Shown: positions 27,935-38,100 of the stretch, one piece after another
Layout of the letters: each line of letters opens with the position of its first letter
Position numbering within the stretch: position 1 is the stretch's first letter
NCBI GenBank assembly: GCA_028044295.1
Contig: JAOFSE010000006.1
Location: forward strand, 1-64,000
Source of the DNA: Sulfurimonas sp.
GTDB taxonomy: Bacteria; Campylobacterota; Campylobacteria; Campylobacterales; Sulfurimonadaceae
DNA: 64,000 bases
Reading direction: 5' to 3'
The notes under the pieces: generated by a model
Database searches by the model: none
Seen by the model: only the letters and a program-made list of their open reading frames with translations
What the model was told of the DNA's origin: nothing
Translations under genes and position numbers: made by a program

Positions 27935-29010
27935 AGTTCGCGGGCTTCTTCATCTTCTAGTTTACATCTATAACAAAGCGTGTCGTTATTATTTGTACTA
28001 AATATTACATTACACTCATTACATCTTTTCACATTGAACTTAGCTAAAGTTTGAACTGTTGGTTCAAAAAATTCTTTCACATTGTAAGATGGTGAAAGAG
28101 TAATTGCATCTGGCTCACATACATCATGACAAATATGACACTTTATACACATAAACGGGTCAAACTCTATCTTCGAGTTTTTAACATCTGAGGTAAGCGC
28201 TCCTGTTGGACAGACTCTATAACACATTTGACATGCGGTGCAACTATCCATATCAAGTAGTTTCATAGATGTGAATGTCAATTCATCTGCTTCTATTACA
28301 TGAAACTGTGATGGTTTTTCCAGTCTTTTAATCGCTGTAAAAAAAAGCTTTCTTCGGTCTGGAATTCTTTTTTGTTTCAGAAGTGCTATATCACTTTTAC
28401 CCAAAGTATGTTCAACAAGTTCATCAGTTGCTTTTTGAACCTCTTTTTCAAATTCTACTTTTGTGTTTCCAATAGATTTTAAGTTGATATTCGAGAAAAA
28501 CTCTCTTCTATCTTTTACATCACCATCCGTATCTACTGGCTCATACTTTACATCTTCAAGCTTTATTATGGCATCACTCTCCATAGCTTCTAAAATGTAA
28601 GAAGCCTCTTCATGATTCCTTTCAATCTGAGGTTTACATGTATGTGCTATTTCACAGCTATCACAATGACCCATATCAAACAGTATCTCTTTTTTCAGAG
28701 CTGCCATTGATACAAGGTTTTCTACGCTTAAAGAAGCTATACATGGAACATTTTTCTTACAAGAGATAAGGTTTTGTTCATCTTCAACAAAACTAAAAAA
28801 GAACTCTGTTGAAGAGAAGTCGTCAAGTGCAAGTGCTTCGTTAGGACAGATTGCATCACATGCACCACATCCAACACAAGATGAGAAGTTAATAGATGGC
28901 AATCTACCATCAACTACTATTGCCCCAGTAGGACAAACAACTTCACATTTGTTACACTCACTATCTACTGATAGTGAACGAACACATCTACTTGCACTTA
29001 GTTGTATCAT
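27910..29010 (-). CDS. Polyferredoxin with C-terminal zinc ribbon
   Basis: 366 residues rich in 4Fe-4S motifs. Near the N terminus are CNKCEVVCPTGA and CVGCGACDAICPNEAL, and around residue 250-300 are CTACQMCYRVCPTGAL and CIKCHICHDVCEPDAI. An additional cysteine set (CDSCEIAHTC) lies in the middle. The C terminus holds a two-knuckle zinc ribbon, CNECNVIF...CYRC. No twin-arginine or Sec signal is visible, so it is cytoplasmic. It abuts the TorD-like chaperone gene (one-base overlap). It probably carries electrons or assists cluster loading for a molybdo- or tungsto-enzyme encoded elsewhere. Confidence 0.82.
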   Translation of the reverse strand: MIQLSASRCVRSLSVDSECNKCEVVCPTGAIVVDGRLPSINFSSCVGCGACDAICPNEALALDDFSSTEFFFSFVEDEQNLISCKKNVPCIASLSVENLVSMAALKKEILFDMGHCDSCEIAHTCKPQIERNHEEASYILEAMESDAIIKLEDVKYEPVDTDGDVKDRREFFSNINLKSIGNTKVEFEKEVQKATDELVEHTLGKSDIALLKQKRIPDRRKLFFTAIKRLEKPSQFHVIEADELTFTSMKLLDMDSCTACQMCYRVCPTGALTSDVKNSKIEFDPFMCIKCHICHDVCEPDAITLSPSYNVKEFFEPTVQTLAKFNVKRCNECNVIFSTNNNDTLCYRCKLEDEEARELWGITEDM

Positions 29011-29627
29011 TAAGCAACAGCTGCTTTACTTAGGTATTCGTTATCACTTAAAATAAATTCTAATGCCATATCTGCAGCATCAAAATACAGAGGTGTTCTC
29101 GCTTCAAATTTCATATTTATTAGGTACATTGGAGCCCATTGAAGTAAGTGTTTATTTAAAAACTCTACCTGTATACTTCTAACATCTTCTATAGCTTGAA
29201 GATCTTTTTCAGCCATAGCTCTCAGCTCAGCTTCTATTAGGTGATGCATAAATTCTAACTCTACACCAATATGATCTGCTGAGATTGTACGAGATACTTC
29301 ATAATCAACCATAAAGTTATAAGCACTGTACATATCTGTAACAGGGTTAGCACCACCAGTCTCAATCTTTTGGTCTTCTCTAGTATAAAATGTCTCATAT
29401 GGAATAAGGTGAAGTAATGATAAATTTACAAAGTCTGGATTTAAATACTCATTTAAAAGTTTATCTGCTGCTTCTTCTTGAAATGGTTTCCACTCTTTTA
29501 AAGTTGGGAAAAAGCTTAAAATATTTTCATCATCTTTCATCGTCTTTAACATATCTTTGTCTAACTCTTGAAGTAGTACGCGAGATAGTAAAGCGTATAT
29601 ATTTGCTCTTGCTTTTGTATTTTCCAT
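29010..29627 (-). CDS. TorD/DmsD-family molybdoenzyme chaperone
   Basis: A 205-residue all-helical protein with the TorD-family core: DMYSAYNFMVDYEVSRTISADHIGVELEFMHHLI (the family's DHI..EL.FM pattern, about 110-135). The N-terminal RANIYALLSRVLLQE is also typical. Such chaperones bind the twin-arginine leader and help cofactor insertion into formate dehydrogenase, DMSO/TMAO or related reductases. It is the first gene of the four-gene run. No molybdoenzyme catalytic subunit is in the window, so the client is unknown; in this phylum formate dehydrogenase is a common client. Confidence 0.85.
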   Translation of the reverse strand: MENTKARANIYALLSRVLLQELDKDMLKTMKDDENILSFFPTLKEWKPFQEEAADKLLNEYLNPDFVNLSLLHLIPYETFYTREDQKIETGGANPVTDMYSAYNFMVDYEVSRTISADHIGVELEFMHHLIEAELRAMAEKDLQAIEDVRSIQVEFLNKHLLQWAPMYLINMKFEARTPLYFDAADMALEFILSDNEYLSKAAVA

Positions 29628-29699
29628 AGTTTATGTTCTTTATATTAGTTTTTAAAAAAATGATTTTATCTAAAAAACATAAATCTATGGTTAGGATTA

Positions 29700-30863
29700 T
29701 TATTTACCCTCTAAGTTGGCCTCATTTTCATGATAAAGAGATAATGATGGAAATGCAAATTCGAGTGAATTTTTTTCTAAAATCTCCATTATTTGGAACA
29801 TTACGTCTTGTTTGACTTCCAACCATTCTCTCCATAAAACTGTCTTTGAAAAGCAATAAACTAAAATATTTATACTAGAATCACCAAATGAGTCAAGATA
29901 TACAAGAAGAGTTTTCTTTACACCTTCTTGATCATCTTTAGAGTGGATTACTCTTGCTTTTTTTGCATGTTGTGCATAATCAAACTTAGTATTTACAGTA
30001 GCAATTCCAGAGTGTTGATCTAACATTTTATATATCTCTTCTACTGCAGTTTTTATATCTTCTTTTTTTGAATCATACTTAATACCTATATTCATTTTTA
30101 TACGTCTACCAAGAGTTCTTTTGTTGTAGTTTTTAACATCTTTATTCGCTAAAACTGCATTTGGGATCGCTATAAGGGCATTATCAAAGGTCCTTAGCTT
30201 TGTAACTCTTAAACCTATCTCCACAACGGTACCCTCTTTACCATCTACTTCTATCCAATCACCTTGAGAGAAAACATCACTAAATAGTATTGAGAGTGTT
30301 CCAAAAAAGTTTGCTAAAGAATCTTTAGAAGCAAGAGCTACAGCTAAACCACCAATGCCTAATCCAGAAATAACAGCAGTTAATTCAACTCCAAGGATAT
30401 GAAGGATAACAAGGCCACCCACTATCCAAATAAAGAAGTTTAAGAGTTTCATAGAAACATTTATAACTTCATTTTTTATTCTTTTATCTTCACTACCAAT
30501 GTTTTTTAGCTTAATATCGGCAATAGTATTGACCGTAGTATACATAATGAGCGTAATTAGTATGGTGTATATAATTGTAAAATAGACCTCATACTCTTGC
30601 ATGACTCTGTAATCGTTGTATATGTAAATTGTCAAATCAATATTTATCACTATAAAAATAATCTCTAGACTTTTTCTAATGCTATCTAGTATCTCAGCTG
30701 AATATTTTTTTAATGATTCTATCTTCGCTAAATTACTACCAATAAAGTCTAAAAGCTTTTTACGTATAAAATATATAACTAAAAAAGCACAAAGAATGAC
30801 TAAAATTTTACTAACACTTAGACCATAAGGATTCAAAAACTCATTAAAAACCTCTACACTCAT
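29700..30863 (-). CDS. MscS-family mechanosensitive channel
   Basis: A 387-residue inner-membrane protein. Hydrophobic helices lie at about 17-33, 62-82, 92-112 and 135-157. The pore-lining TM3, rich in Gly and Ala, reads ISGLGIGGLAVALASKDSLANFFGTL, the MscS signature. The conserved beta domain begins FSQGDWIEVDGKEGTVVEIGLRVTKLRTFDNALIAIPNA. It releases solutes on hypo-osmotic shock. It starts 3 bases after gdhA ends, so both may be expressed together. Glutamate is an osmolyte, which would make that pairing sensible, though this is inference. Confidence 0.9.
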   Translation of the reverse strand: MSVEVFNEFLNPYGLSVSKILVILCAFLVIYFIRKKLLDFIGSNLAKIESLKKYSAEILDSIRKSLEIIFIVINIDLTIYIYNDYRVMQEYEVYFTIIYTILITLIMYTTVNTIADIKLKNIGSEDKRIKNEVINVSMKLLNFFIWIVGGLVILHILGVELTAVISGLGIGGLAVALASKDSLANFFGTLSILFSDVFSQGDWIEVDGKEGTVVEIGLRVTKLRTFDNALIAIPNAVLANKDVKNYNKRTLGRRIKMNIGIKYDSKKEDIKTAVEEIYKMLDQHSGIATVNTKFDYAQHAKKARVIHSKDDQEGVKKTLLVYLDSFGDSSINILVYCFSKTVLWREWLEVKQDVMFQIMEILEKNSLEFAFPSLSLYHENEANLEGK

Positions 30864-30866
30864 ATA

Positions 30867-32222
30867 TTATATCCCCTCTGCTATCATTGCATCTGCGACT
30901 TTTTTAAACCCTGCGATATTTGCACCATCTACATAATTACCCTCAACACCATAATCTTTTGCTGTTAAAGCAATTCTTGTACATATCTGTTGCATTATCT
31001 CTTTTAACTTTTCATCAACTTTTTCATAGCTCCACTTTGTCATAGAAGCATTTTGACTCATTTCAAACTCACTAACAACAACACCACCAGCATTTGCAGC
31101 TTTTGCTGGTCCAAAACATATATTATGTGATAAAAATATATCTGTAGCTTCTCGAGTACATGGCATATTTGCACCCTCTGTTACACTTACACAACCATTA
31201 CTTATTAGGTTTTGAGCATCTTTTTCAGTTAGCTCATTTTGTGTAGCGCATGGGAAAGCGGCATAACATGGGATATCCCAAACAGCATGAGAATCTTCTT
31301 CATACTGATAGGCTGGGAAAAATTTTGACTCTGGGTGTGTTAAAAGATAACCTTCTAATGAGAGTCTTTTCTCTAATTTCAACTCTTTTAAAAGTGCTAA
31401 ATCAACTCCACGGGGGTCATAAATCGTTCCATTTGAATCACTACATGTAACAGCCATAGCACCAATATCTTGTAATTTTTCTATTACATGTAAGGCTACA
31501 TTTCCAGCACCACTTACACAACAGACTTTCCCTTCTAAACTATCTTTCGATTCTATTTCAAGCATTGTATTTGTAAAATAAACCACTCCATATCCGGTAG
31601 CTTCTGGTCTCATTAAAGAGCCACCAAACATATAAGGTTTACCAGTTAAAACTCCCTCATAAGATGATGTAATCTTTTTATATTCCCCATATAAGTACCC
31701 TATTTCCCGTGATCCAACACCTATATCTCCAGCTGGAATATCAATACGTGGTCCAATATATTTATGAAGTTCAGTCATAAAAGCTGAACAAAACTTCATA
31801 ATTTCAAAATCACTTTTACCTTTAGGATTAAAGTCGCTTCCACCCTTTGCTCCACCTATAGGCAATCCGGTTAATGAATTTTTTAAAATCTGCTCAAACC
31901 CTAAAAATTTTAGTACTCCTTCAGTAACAGTCGGATGGAATCTAAGTCCACCTTTATATGGTCCTAAAGAGTTATTAAACTGAACTCTATAGCCTGTGTT
32001 TACACAAACTTTCTGATTATCATCCATCCAAACAACTTTGAACTTCAAAACTCTATCTGGTACTACTAATCTATCTAAAATCGCATATCTACTATATTTA
32101 TCATCAGATTCCAAAAGTGGTGCTATGGAGTAAATTACCTCTTCCATCGCTTGATAAAAAACATTATTATCTTCACAATTAGAGTTCTCAAATTTTTTAA
32201 TATTATCTTCTGCAACTGACAT
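30867..32222 (-). CDS. gdhA: NADP-type glutamate dehydrogenase
   Basis: Aminates 2-oxoglutarate to glutamate. The 451-residue hexameric-type enzyme shows GYRVQFNNSLGPYKGGLRFHPTV, the catalytic lysine region GLPIGGAKGGSDFNPKGKS, PAGDIGVGSREIGYLYGEYK and an NAD(P) fold CVSGAGNVALHVIEKL. Length and motifs fit the NADP-dependent bacterial GDH. It has an AGGAGA ribosome site. It is divergent from a chemoreceptor gene across a 221-base gap. Confidence 0.95.
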   Translation of the reverse strand: MSVAEDNIKKFENSNCEDNNVFYQAMEEVIYSIAPLLESDDKYSRYAILDRLVVPDRVLKFKVVWMDDNQKVCVNTGYRVQFNNSLGPYKGGLRFHPTVTEGVLKFLGFEQILKNSLTGLPIGGAKGGSDFNPKGKSDFEIMKFCSAFMTELHKYIGPRIDIPAGDIGVGSREIGYLYGEYKKITSSYEGVLTGKPYMFGGSLMRPEATGYGVVYFTNTMLEIESKDSLEGKVCCVSGAGNVALHVIEKLQDIGAMAVTCSDSNGTIYDPRGVDLALLKELKLEKRLSLEGYLLTHPESKFFPAYQYEEDSHAVWDIPCYAAFPCATQNELTEKDAQNLISNGCVSVTEGANMPCTREATDIFLSHNICFGPAKAANAGGVVVSEFEMSQNASMTKWSYEKVDEKLKEIMQQICTRIALTAKDYGVEGNYVDGANIAGFKKVADAMIAEGI

Positions 32223-32278
32223 ACTGTCTCCTAAAATAACTTATTACTACCCTTATATTACTATAATTACTTTTAAGT

Positions 32279-32308
32279 GTATGTGTTAAATAAAATATTT
32301 TCACATAC
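32279..32308. promoter_or_regulatory. Inverted repeat in gdhA-mcp divergent gap
   Basis: GTATGTG (32279-32285) and CACATAC (32302-32308) with a 16-base AT-rich spacer, 57-86 bases upstream of gdhA and 136 or more upstream of the chemoreceptor. Spacing is compatible with a dimeric regulator site. The rest of this 221-base gap is AT-rich promoter DNA without other visible signals. Confidence 0.35.
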
Positions 32309-32443
32309 TTCTAAATATAAAATCATTTTTTAGTTCACAATAGTTATATTCACAGTATTAATTTATCAATTTACATACATTTAGGTTGTATTGATAATAA
32401 TTTATGTTAATATAGTAAACAGAAAACAACAAGGAAGTGAACG

Positions 32444-34342
32444 ATGCTTAATAACCTCAGTATTCAGAAAAAAATGAATTACTTTATTACTATGATTACA
32501 ATTGCTCTTTTTGGGGCTGCTATTGCTATCTTTTTAGCTATGAGTCATATTAAATCACAATATGATCACCTACATAAGAACTCAATGACTGGTGGGTTAA
32601 CTACACTTCAAATAGAAAAAAACTTAAATTATATCAGTAGAACTTCAAGAGATATAATTCTTGGTGGAAACTATGATAAAAATATCAAAAAGCTAAATGA
32701 TAAAATTACTACTATCAATAATGACTTTACACTTCTTGAAGAGCTTATGGCGAATGATGCTTCTCTTGATTTAGTAAAAGAAGCAAAAAATTCTACAATG
32801 TTATTTTTAGATAACTCATATAAAATGATGGAAGCTTTATCTGAAAATGAAATACAAAATAATAAAAAGAGTATATACGCAAGATATAAAAATGATTTAA
32901 CACCTTTTGCTAATGCTTCAAGAGAATCATTTAAAAAGCTTGTTACTCTTAAAGAAAGTGAACTAGATCAAGACTCAAAGAACCTTGGGGCTGAGATAAA
33001 CTTTTTTAAATGGTTAGTTCTCATTGCTGGTATATCTGTTGGTATTATTGTCTTATTATTTGCAACAGTCATTAGAAAATCTACTATTAACGGTATTACA
33101 GGTTTTACAAAACTAATATCTCGTGTAGCTAAAGGTGACTTTGAGCAAAAAGCGCAAACAGTAAATAGAGACACTGAACTTGGTGTAATGGGGTATGAGT
33201 TAAATAAACTTATAACTCATACTGAAAACCTTATCAATGAAATAAACAGAACAATTACTGCTGCTTCAAAAGGGGAATTCACACATACAATTTCATCTGA
33301 AGGCATGGAAGGTGAGTTTGTTAATGCTATAGACAGTGTTGCTACGAGTATAGAGTTTATGAAATCTCAGTATGAAAAAACAAGAAGAGATGAGTTTAAC
33401 GCTAAAATAAGTACAAAAAGTGTTAATGTATCTGAGTCTCTATCTCTTATCATTTCAGACTTACACGTAAATGTTGATGAACTAAAAACTATTACATCAG
33501 CGACTAAGGGTGCAGCAGAACTTGCAACAAACTCTCGTAATGATATTACAGATATCACAAATGAGTTAAATGAGTTAAGTGAGCAAGTAAGTATAAACAA
33601 CCATAGTATTGGTGAAATTACAAATCAAGCAAATGAGATTACTTCTGTTATTGAACTTATTACAGACATTGCGGATCAAACAAATCTACTTGCACTTAAT
33701 GCCGCAATCGAAGCCGCACGTGCTGGTGAACATGGCCGTGGTTTTGCTGTTGTTGCTGATGAAGTTAGAAAACTTGCAGAGAGAACACATAAAGCAACTG
33801 GTGAGATATCAGTATCTATTAAATCTTTACAACAAGATATGAATGAGATTCAAACAAGTTCAAACAACATGAAAACTACAGTTGAAGGTTCTACTGAGAA
33901 AATCAATGGCTTTGAGAGTACACTAGTTGACCTAAGTGATAACTCTAATAACATAGTTAACAACTCATATAGAATGGAAAATAGTGTATTTATTGTTCTT
34001 GCTAAGCTTGATCATATTCTATACAAATCTCGTGCTTATAACTCTATTATATCACTTGAGCAAAGATTATCACCATGTACAACTCACGAGTGTGACTTAG
34101 GTAAGTGGTATGATAATGAGGGTAAAAGAAGATTCTCTGAGACTCAATCATATGCTAGAATTGCAACTCCTCATACTACTATTCATAACAATGCGAATAG
34201 AAACCTTGAGTTTTTAGAGGGTAATGCTAAAGAAAATACTCTGAAAAATTCTGATGATATTATAAGTAGTTTCGACACTATGGAAGATGCTTCGTCTGAG
34301 CTATTTATTCTACTAGACAGTATGCTAGAAGAGTCTAAATAG
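32444..34342 (+). CDS. Methyl-accepting chemotaxis protein with C-terminal CZB domain
   Basis: A 632-residue chemoreceptor. TM1 is about 11-34 and TM2 about 188-208, enclosing a helical-bundle periplasmic ligand domain of about 150 residues. A HAMP region follows. The signalling tip is in [40 protein letters not shown]. The C terminus is a chemoreceptor zinc-binding (CZB) domain with [16 protein letters not shown] and [11 protein letters not shown], giving the His/Cys/His/His zinc set. Such domains can sense zinc or oxidants such as hypochlorous acid. AAGGAAG precedes the start by about 7 bases. Confidence 0.92.
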   Translation: MLNNLSIQKKMNYFITMITIALFGAAIAIFLAMSHIKSQYDHLHKNSMTGGLTTLQIEKNLNYISRTSRDIILGGNYDKNIKKLNDKITTINNDFTLLEELMANDASLDLVKEAKNSTMLFLDNSYKMMEALSENEIQNNKKSIYARYKNDLTPFANASRESFKKLVTLKESELDQDSKNLGAEINFFKWLVLIAGISVGIIVLLFATVIRKSTINGITGFTKLISRVAKGDFEQKAQTVNRDTELGVMGYELNKLITHTENLINEINRTITAASKGEFTHTISSEGMEGEFVNAIDSVATSIEFMKSQYEKTRRDEFNAKISTKSVNVSESLSLIISDLHVNVDELKTITSATKGAAELATNSRNDITDITNELNELSEQVSINNHSIGEITNQANEITSVIELITDIADQTNLLALNAAIEAARAGEHGRGFAVVADEVRKLAERTHKATGEISVSIKSLQQDMNEIQTSSNNMKTTVEGSTEKINGFESTLVDLSDNSNNIVNNSYRMENSVFIVLAKLDHILYKSRAYNSIISLEQRLSPCTTHECDLGKWYDNEGKRRFSETQSYARIATPHTTIHNNANRNLEFLEGNAKENTLKNSDDIISSFDTMEDASSELFILLDSMLEESK

Positions 34343-34354
34343 TTTAACTATTCT

Positions 34355-34723
34355 TTATTCCCAATCATCAAACTTTGATTGGGAGTGTTTGTCTTTTTTA
34401 TACCTTCTAGAATTCTTAGTCTTCTCAAGCTGATTTGAACTATACAAAATATCATCTTTAATGTCTTCAATAGCTTTATCTGACTCTTTATAATCTATCA
34501 TTTTTTTTACTAATTTTTGTAAATCTTGTAAATCACCCTTATAAACTTCTATTTCATCGACTCTTTGAAGTACTTTAATAGCATTAGTAATTTTTTTATC
34601 ATAACCCTTTTGAGATAATTCTGGGGTATTTAAAAGGTAAGACATGATACTTTTATGGAATCTCTCTATTGCTCTTATATAACGAAGTCTTTGTGCATTG
34701 TCCACTGCTTTTTGAGATGCCAT
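34355..34723 (-). CDS. Uncharacterised small helical protein
   Basis: 122 residues, not recognised. Almost entirely charged helix, with alternating basic and acidic blocks (RLRYIRAIERFHKSIMSYLL, then LQDLQKLVKKMIDYKESDKAIEDIKDDIL) and a very basic tail before FDDWE. No export signal or membrane segment. It ends 12 bases from the convergent chemoreceptor gene, and its last codons contain the stem-loop that likely ends that gene's transcript. Function unknown. Confidence 0.55.
   Translation of the reverse strand: MASQKAVDNAQRLRYIRAIERFHKSIMSYLLNTPELSQKGYDKKITNAIKVLQRVDEIEVYKGDLQDLQKLVKKMIDYKESDKAIEDIKDDILYSSNQLEKTKNSRRYKKDKHSQSKFDDWE
34360..34383 (+). terminator. Terminator hairpin for mcp inside the convergent gene's end
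   Basis: 8-bp perfect arms CCCAATCA/TGATTGGG with an 8-base loop, starting 18 bases after the mcp stop. A T-rich stretch follows on the plus strand within about 10 bases. It overlaps the last codons of the minus-strand gene at 34355. Confidence 0.55.
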
Positions 34724-34753
34724 CGAGTTATTGTCCTATTATGTATTTGTTGA

Positions 34754-34759
34754 TATAAT
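34754..34759 (+). promoter_or_regulatory. -10 box of periplasmic rhodanese gene
   Basis: TATAAT in TTGATATAATTATAC, 32 bases ahead of the TTG start, with a TATAGG stretch before the start as a weak ribosome site. Confidence 0.5.
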
Positions 34760-34791
34760 TATACTATTAATTTAAAATTATAGGCAAACTA

Positions 34792-35193
34792 TTGAAAAAA
34801 ACTTTTTTTATCCTTCTATTCTTATCCAGTTCACTCCTTGCAACTATCATAAATCAAGAAGTTTCACAGAAGCTCATAGACTCTACAATTCCAATAGTAG
34901 ATATAAGAACTCCTATGGAATGGAAAGAAACCGGTCTAGTTAAAAACTCTATTCCTATCATGCTATTTGATGAAAAAGGTAATTACAATCTAGGTGTGTT
35001 TATAGATAAACTAAATAAGGCAGTAGATACAACAAAACCTTTTGCCATTATATGTAGAACCGGTAGTAGAACTGTTGTACTAGCTACTTTTCTGTCTAAA
35101 AGATTAAACTATACAGTTATAAATCTAAAAAGTGGTATTGTTTACGCTAAGTATAAACGTCTACCTTTTGTTAAGTACAATCCCGTTGACTAA
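34792..35193 (+). CDS. Exported rhodanese-like sulfurtransferase
   Basis: 133 residues with a signal peptide (KKTFFILLFLSSSLLATI, about 2-19) and one rhodanese domain. It opens IPIVDIRTPMEWKETGLV and has an active-site loop ICRTGSRT whose cysteine can carry a persulfide. TTG start; no nearby ATG gives a better signal peptide. It acts in the periplasm or envelope, plausibly in sulfur trafficking or thiosulfate and cyanide handling. Its last 33 bases overlap the convergent RND gene. Confidence 0.82.
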   Translation: MKKTFFILLFLSSSLLATIINQEVSQKLIDSTIPIVDIRTPMEWKETGLVKNSIPIMLFDEKGNYNLGVFIDKLNKAVDTTKPFAIICRTGSRTVVLATFLSKRLNYTVINLKSGIVYAKYKRLPFVKYNPVD

Positions 35194-38100
35194 AGCATAA
35201 AGTGTTGGTAAATACAAAAGATTCAAAAATGTTCCCCATACTAAACCAAACCCTATAGAAATAGCTATAGGCTGAAGTATTACAGCTTGACCAGTTGCAT
35301 AAAATATAAGTGTAAAAAGTCCTAAGAATGTTGTAATAGTCGTAATAACGATAGGACGCAACCTGAGCTTTGCCCTATTGAAGAACTCCTCTGCCTTATG
35401 AGTTCCATGTAAAAAATCCAGCATAATTATTCCATCATTTATCACAACTCCTGCGAGACCTAAAATACCTATGATTGATGGCATAGTTAAGTTTATACCT
35501 AAAAGTTTATGTCCAAGAAGTGCTCCAAGAACAGAAAGAGGAATTACACTCATAACCATTAGTGCATATTTAATCTTTGAAAAAATAAGTAAGAGCGTCA
35601 GTAAAATTAAAAATATAGCTAATACAACAGCTTTTTTCATATCTTCTTTTAACTGCTTAGACTTCTCTTTCTCACCCAAAAGATTCACCTCAACACCTAG
35701 ACTTCTAATCTCTTCAAGTTTTGGTTCTAGTTGTGTAAGTATCTCCTGTGGAGTTATTTTTCTCTTATCTACATTTGCAAAAAGTGTTTTTACCACATCA
35801 CCATTAAGTTTATTTATCTTTTCATAATCTCTTATTTTTATAATCTCTGCTATATCAGTCAGTTTAACATAACGTCCATCTTCAAGTGGCAAGTCGAATT
35901 CTAAAAGCGTTGAAACACTATCTTTACCAATATCTTCAGTCTTAATCTCCATTATTCCATCTTGATTAAATGTAGTACCTCTACGGCTCTCTAAAAAATA
36001 CCCACTTAGAATCTTTGCTACAGAAGCTTCACTCAGCCCTAATCTTTCACCATATGGATTGATTTTAATTTTGTATTCCATCTTTCCATAACGGATGTTG
36101 TCACTAAAGTTAAGTACTCCATCTATCTTTGAGACTCTCTCTTCTAGCTCTTTTATTGATTTATCTAGAAGAGCATCATCATTACCAGATAGATTTATCT
36201 GAATATCACTTCTAATAAGACCAGGTTTACTCTCCATCACACCAAGCTCTATCATCTTATACTTGTCTTTATATGGTTCTATAATCTCTTTTGCTCTAGG
36301 TGATAGTTCAAATGTCTTCTTCTCTCTTATCTTGTTAGGATTATTAAAATCCATCAGGGCGTTTACCCAACTACTCTCTTGTCTATCGTAGAGTTCCATT
36401 GTAATAAAGAAGACATTGTTATTATGTTCAGTCTCCCCAGATAAACTTCTTCTATATCCACTTGTAGCAGTGATTGATTTTAATGAGAACTCTTCTTTAT
36501 GTTCCATCATCTTAGACTCAATCTCTCTTGATATCTCATAGGTATCTTCTATAGGTGTATTAATATCGAGCTTGCCTGATATATATAGATAATTTCCATC
36601 AAAGTTTGGAAAGAACTGAAACTTCATAGACTTTGCAGTTAGTATTGTTAATATAGGGATTATCACGATAAATAAAATTACAAATATTTTTTTATAGCTT
36701 ATAAGATAATGTAGTGCCTCTTCGTATTTATCTTGAAATGGTTTCCAGTTAACTAGATTATTACTCTTTTTCAAAAATTCCTGTGCATGAAGAGGTAAAA
36801 AGAAGAAACTCTCCAAAAGTGAACCTACAAGTATCATAACAACTACTATTGGAACCAATATCAAAAACAGTGCAATATCACCTGTAAGCATGAACATAGG
36901 TAAAAATGCAGCAGCTGTAGTAAGTGTTGCAAGTGTAACAGGTAGTATCATCTCTTTTACACCTAGTAGTGCAGCCTCTTTAGTGTCCATCCCCTCATCT
37001 ATATGCCTTTGAATATTTTCACCAACAACTACAGCATCGTCAACAACTATACCTATTACTATAAGTGCACCTAGAAGTGATACTATGTTTATAGAGTATC
37101 CCATGTAGTATATAAATAATAGACCTATGATAAATGAAAATGGTATCCCTATTGCAACTATAAAAGCAAGTCGAATATTTATAAGAATATACATAGATAA
37201 AAACACTAAGACAAGACCAAAAAGTAAGTTTGATATAACTGTATTTAGTCTATTTTTTACTGGTTTAGAACTATCCTGATACAGATTAAACTTAACTCCA
37301 TCGTAACCTTTTTCTAATTTCTTAACATAATTATGTAAGTACTCTGAAATTTCTATAGCATTTCCAGTATCGCCCTTAGATATTACAAGTGTCAATGTGG
37401 GATTATTGTTAAAAGTAGAGCGTGTATAGGTTTGTGGGTAGTGAACTTTTACGGTTGCGATATCCCTAAGTTTCACATTTTTAGAGCCTACATGTAGAGT
37501 AGCATCACCCCATTCCTCTGCATCTGCTTTACCATTTACTGTTGATATATAAACAAATTCCCCTCTATCTTCAATATTTCCTATAGGGAAAATATAAGAG
37601 AGTTCTGAAATAGCACGTAGTACACTATCTTTATTTAAATCATGAGCTATTATTGCTTGAGAATCTATTTGAACTAACACCTCTTCTTCAGAGTCACCTC
37701 GTATAGATACATCACTAATATGTTGGATTCTAGAAATTTTAGATTTTATATCTTTTGCAATCTTAGTAAGCTCACCTTGGGAATGTTGTTCTGAGGAAAG
37801 GGATAGTCTGATTAGTGGCCTATTTCTGTCCATTATTTTAGCAATTGGATCTAGCATATCAGATGGTAGGTATTGTCTTGTTGTAGCTATAGAGTCTTGA
37901 ACTTTATTTAGTATGTTTATTTTGTCACTATTCTCTTCTAGTGTAAGTAAAACTGAAAATTTACCAGGTGTTATTGTTGTCTCAGTTTTATCTACACCAC
38001 TAATATTTGTAAGAGCATCTTCGATATCACGAACTGCCATCTTATCCATATTTGATGCACTTGTTCCAGCATAAGAACCTGTAACAGTGATTTTGTCTAG

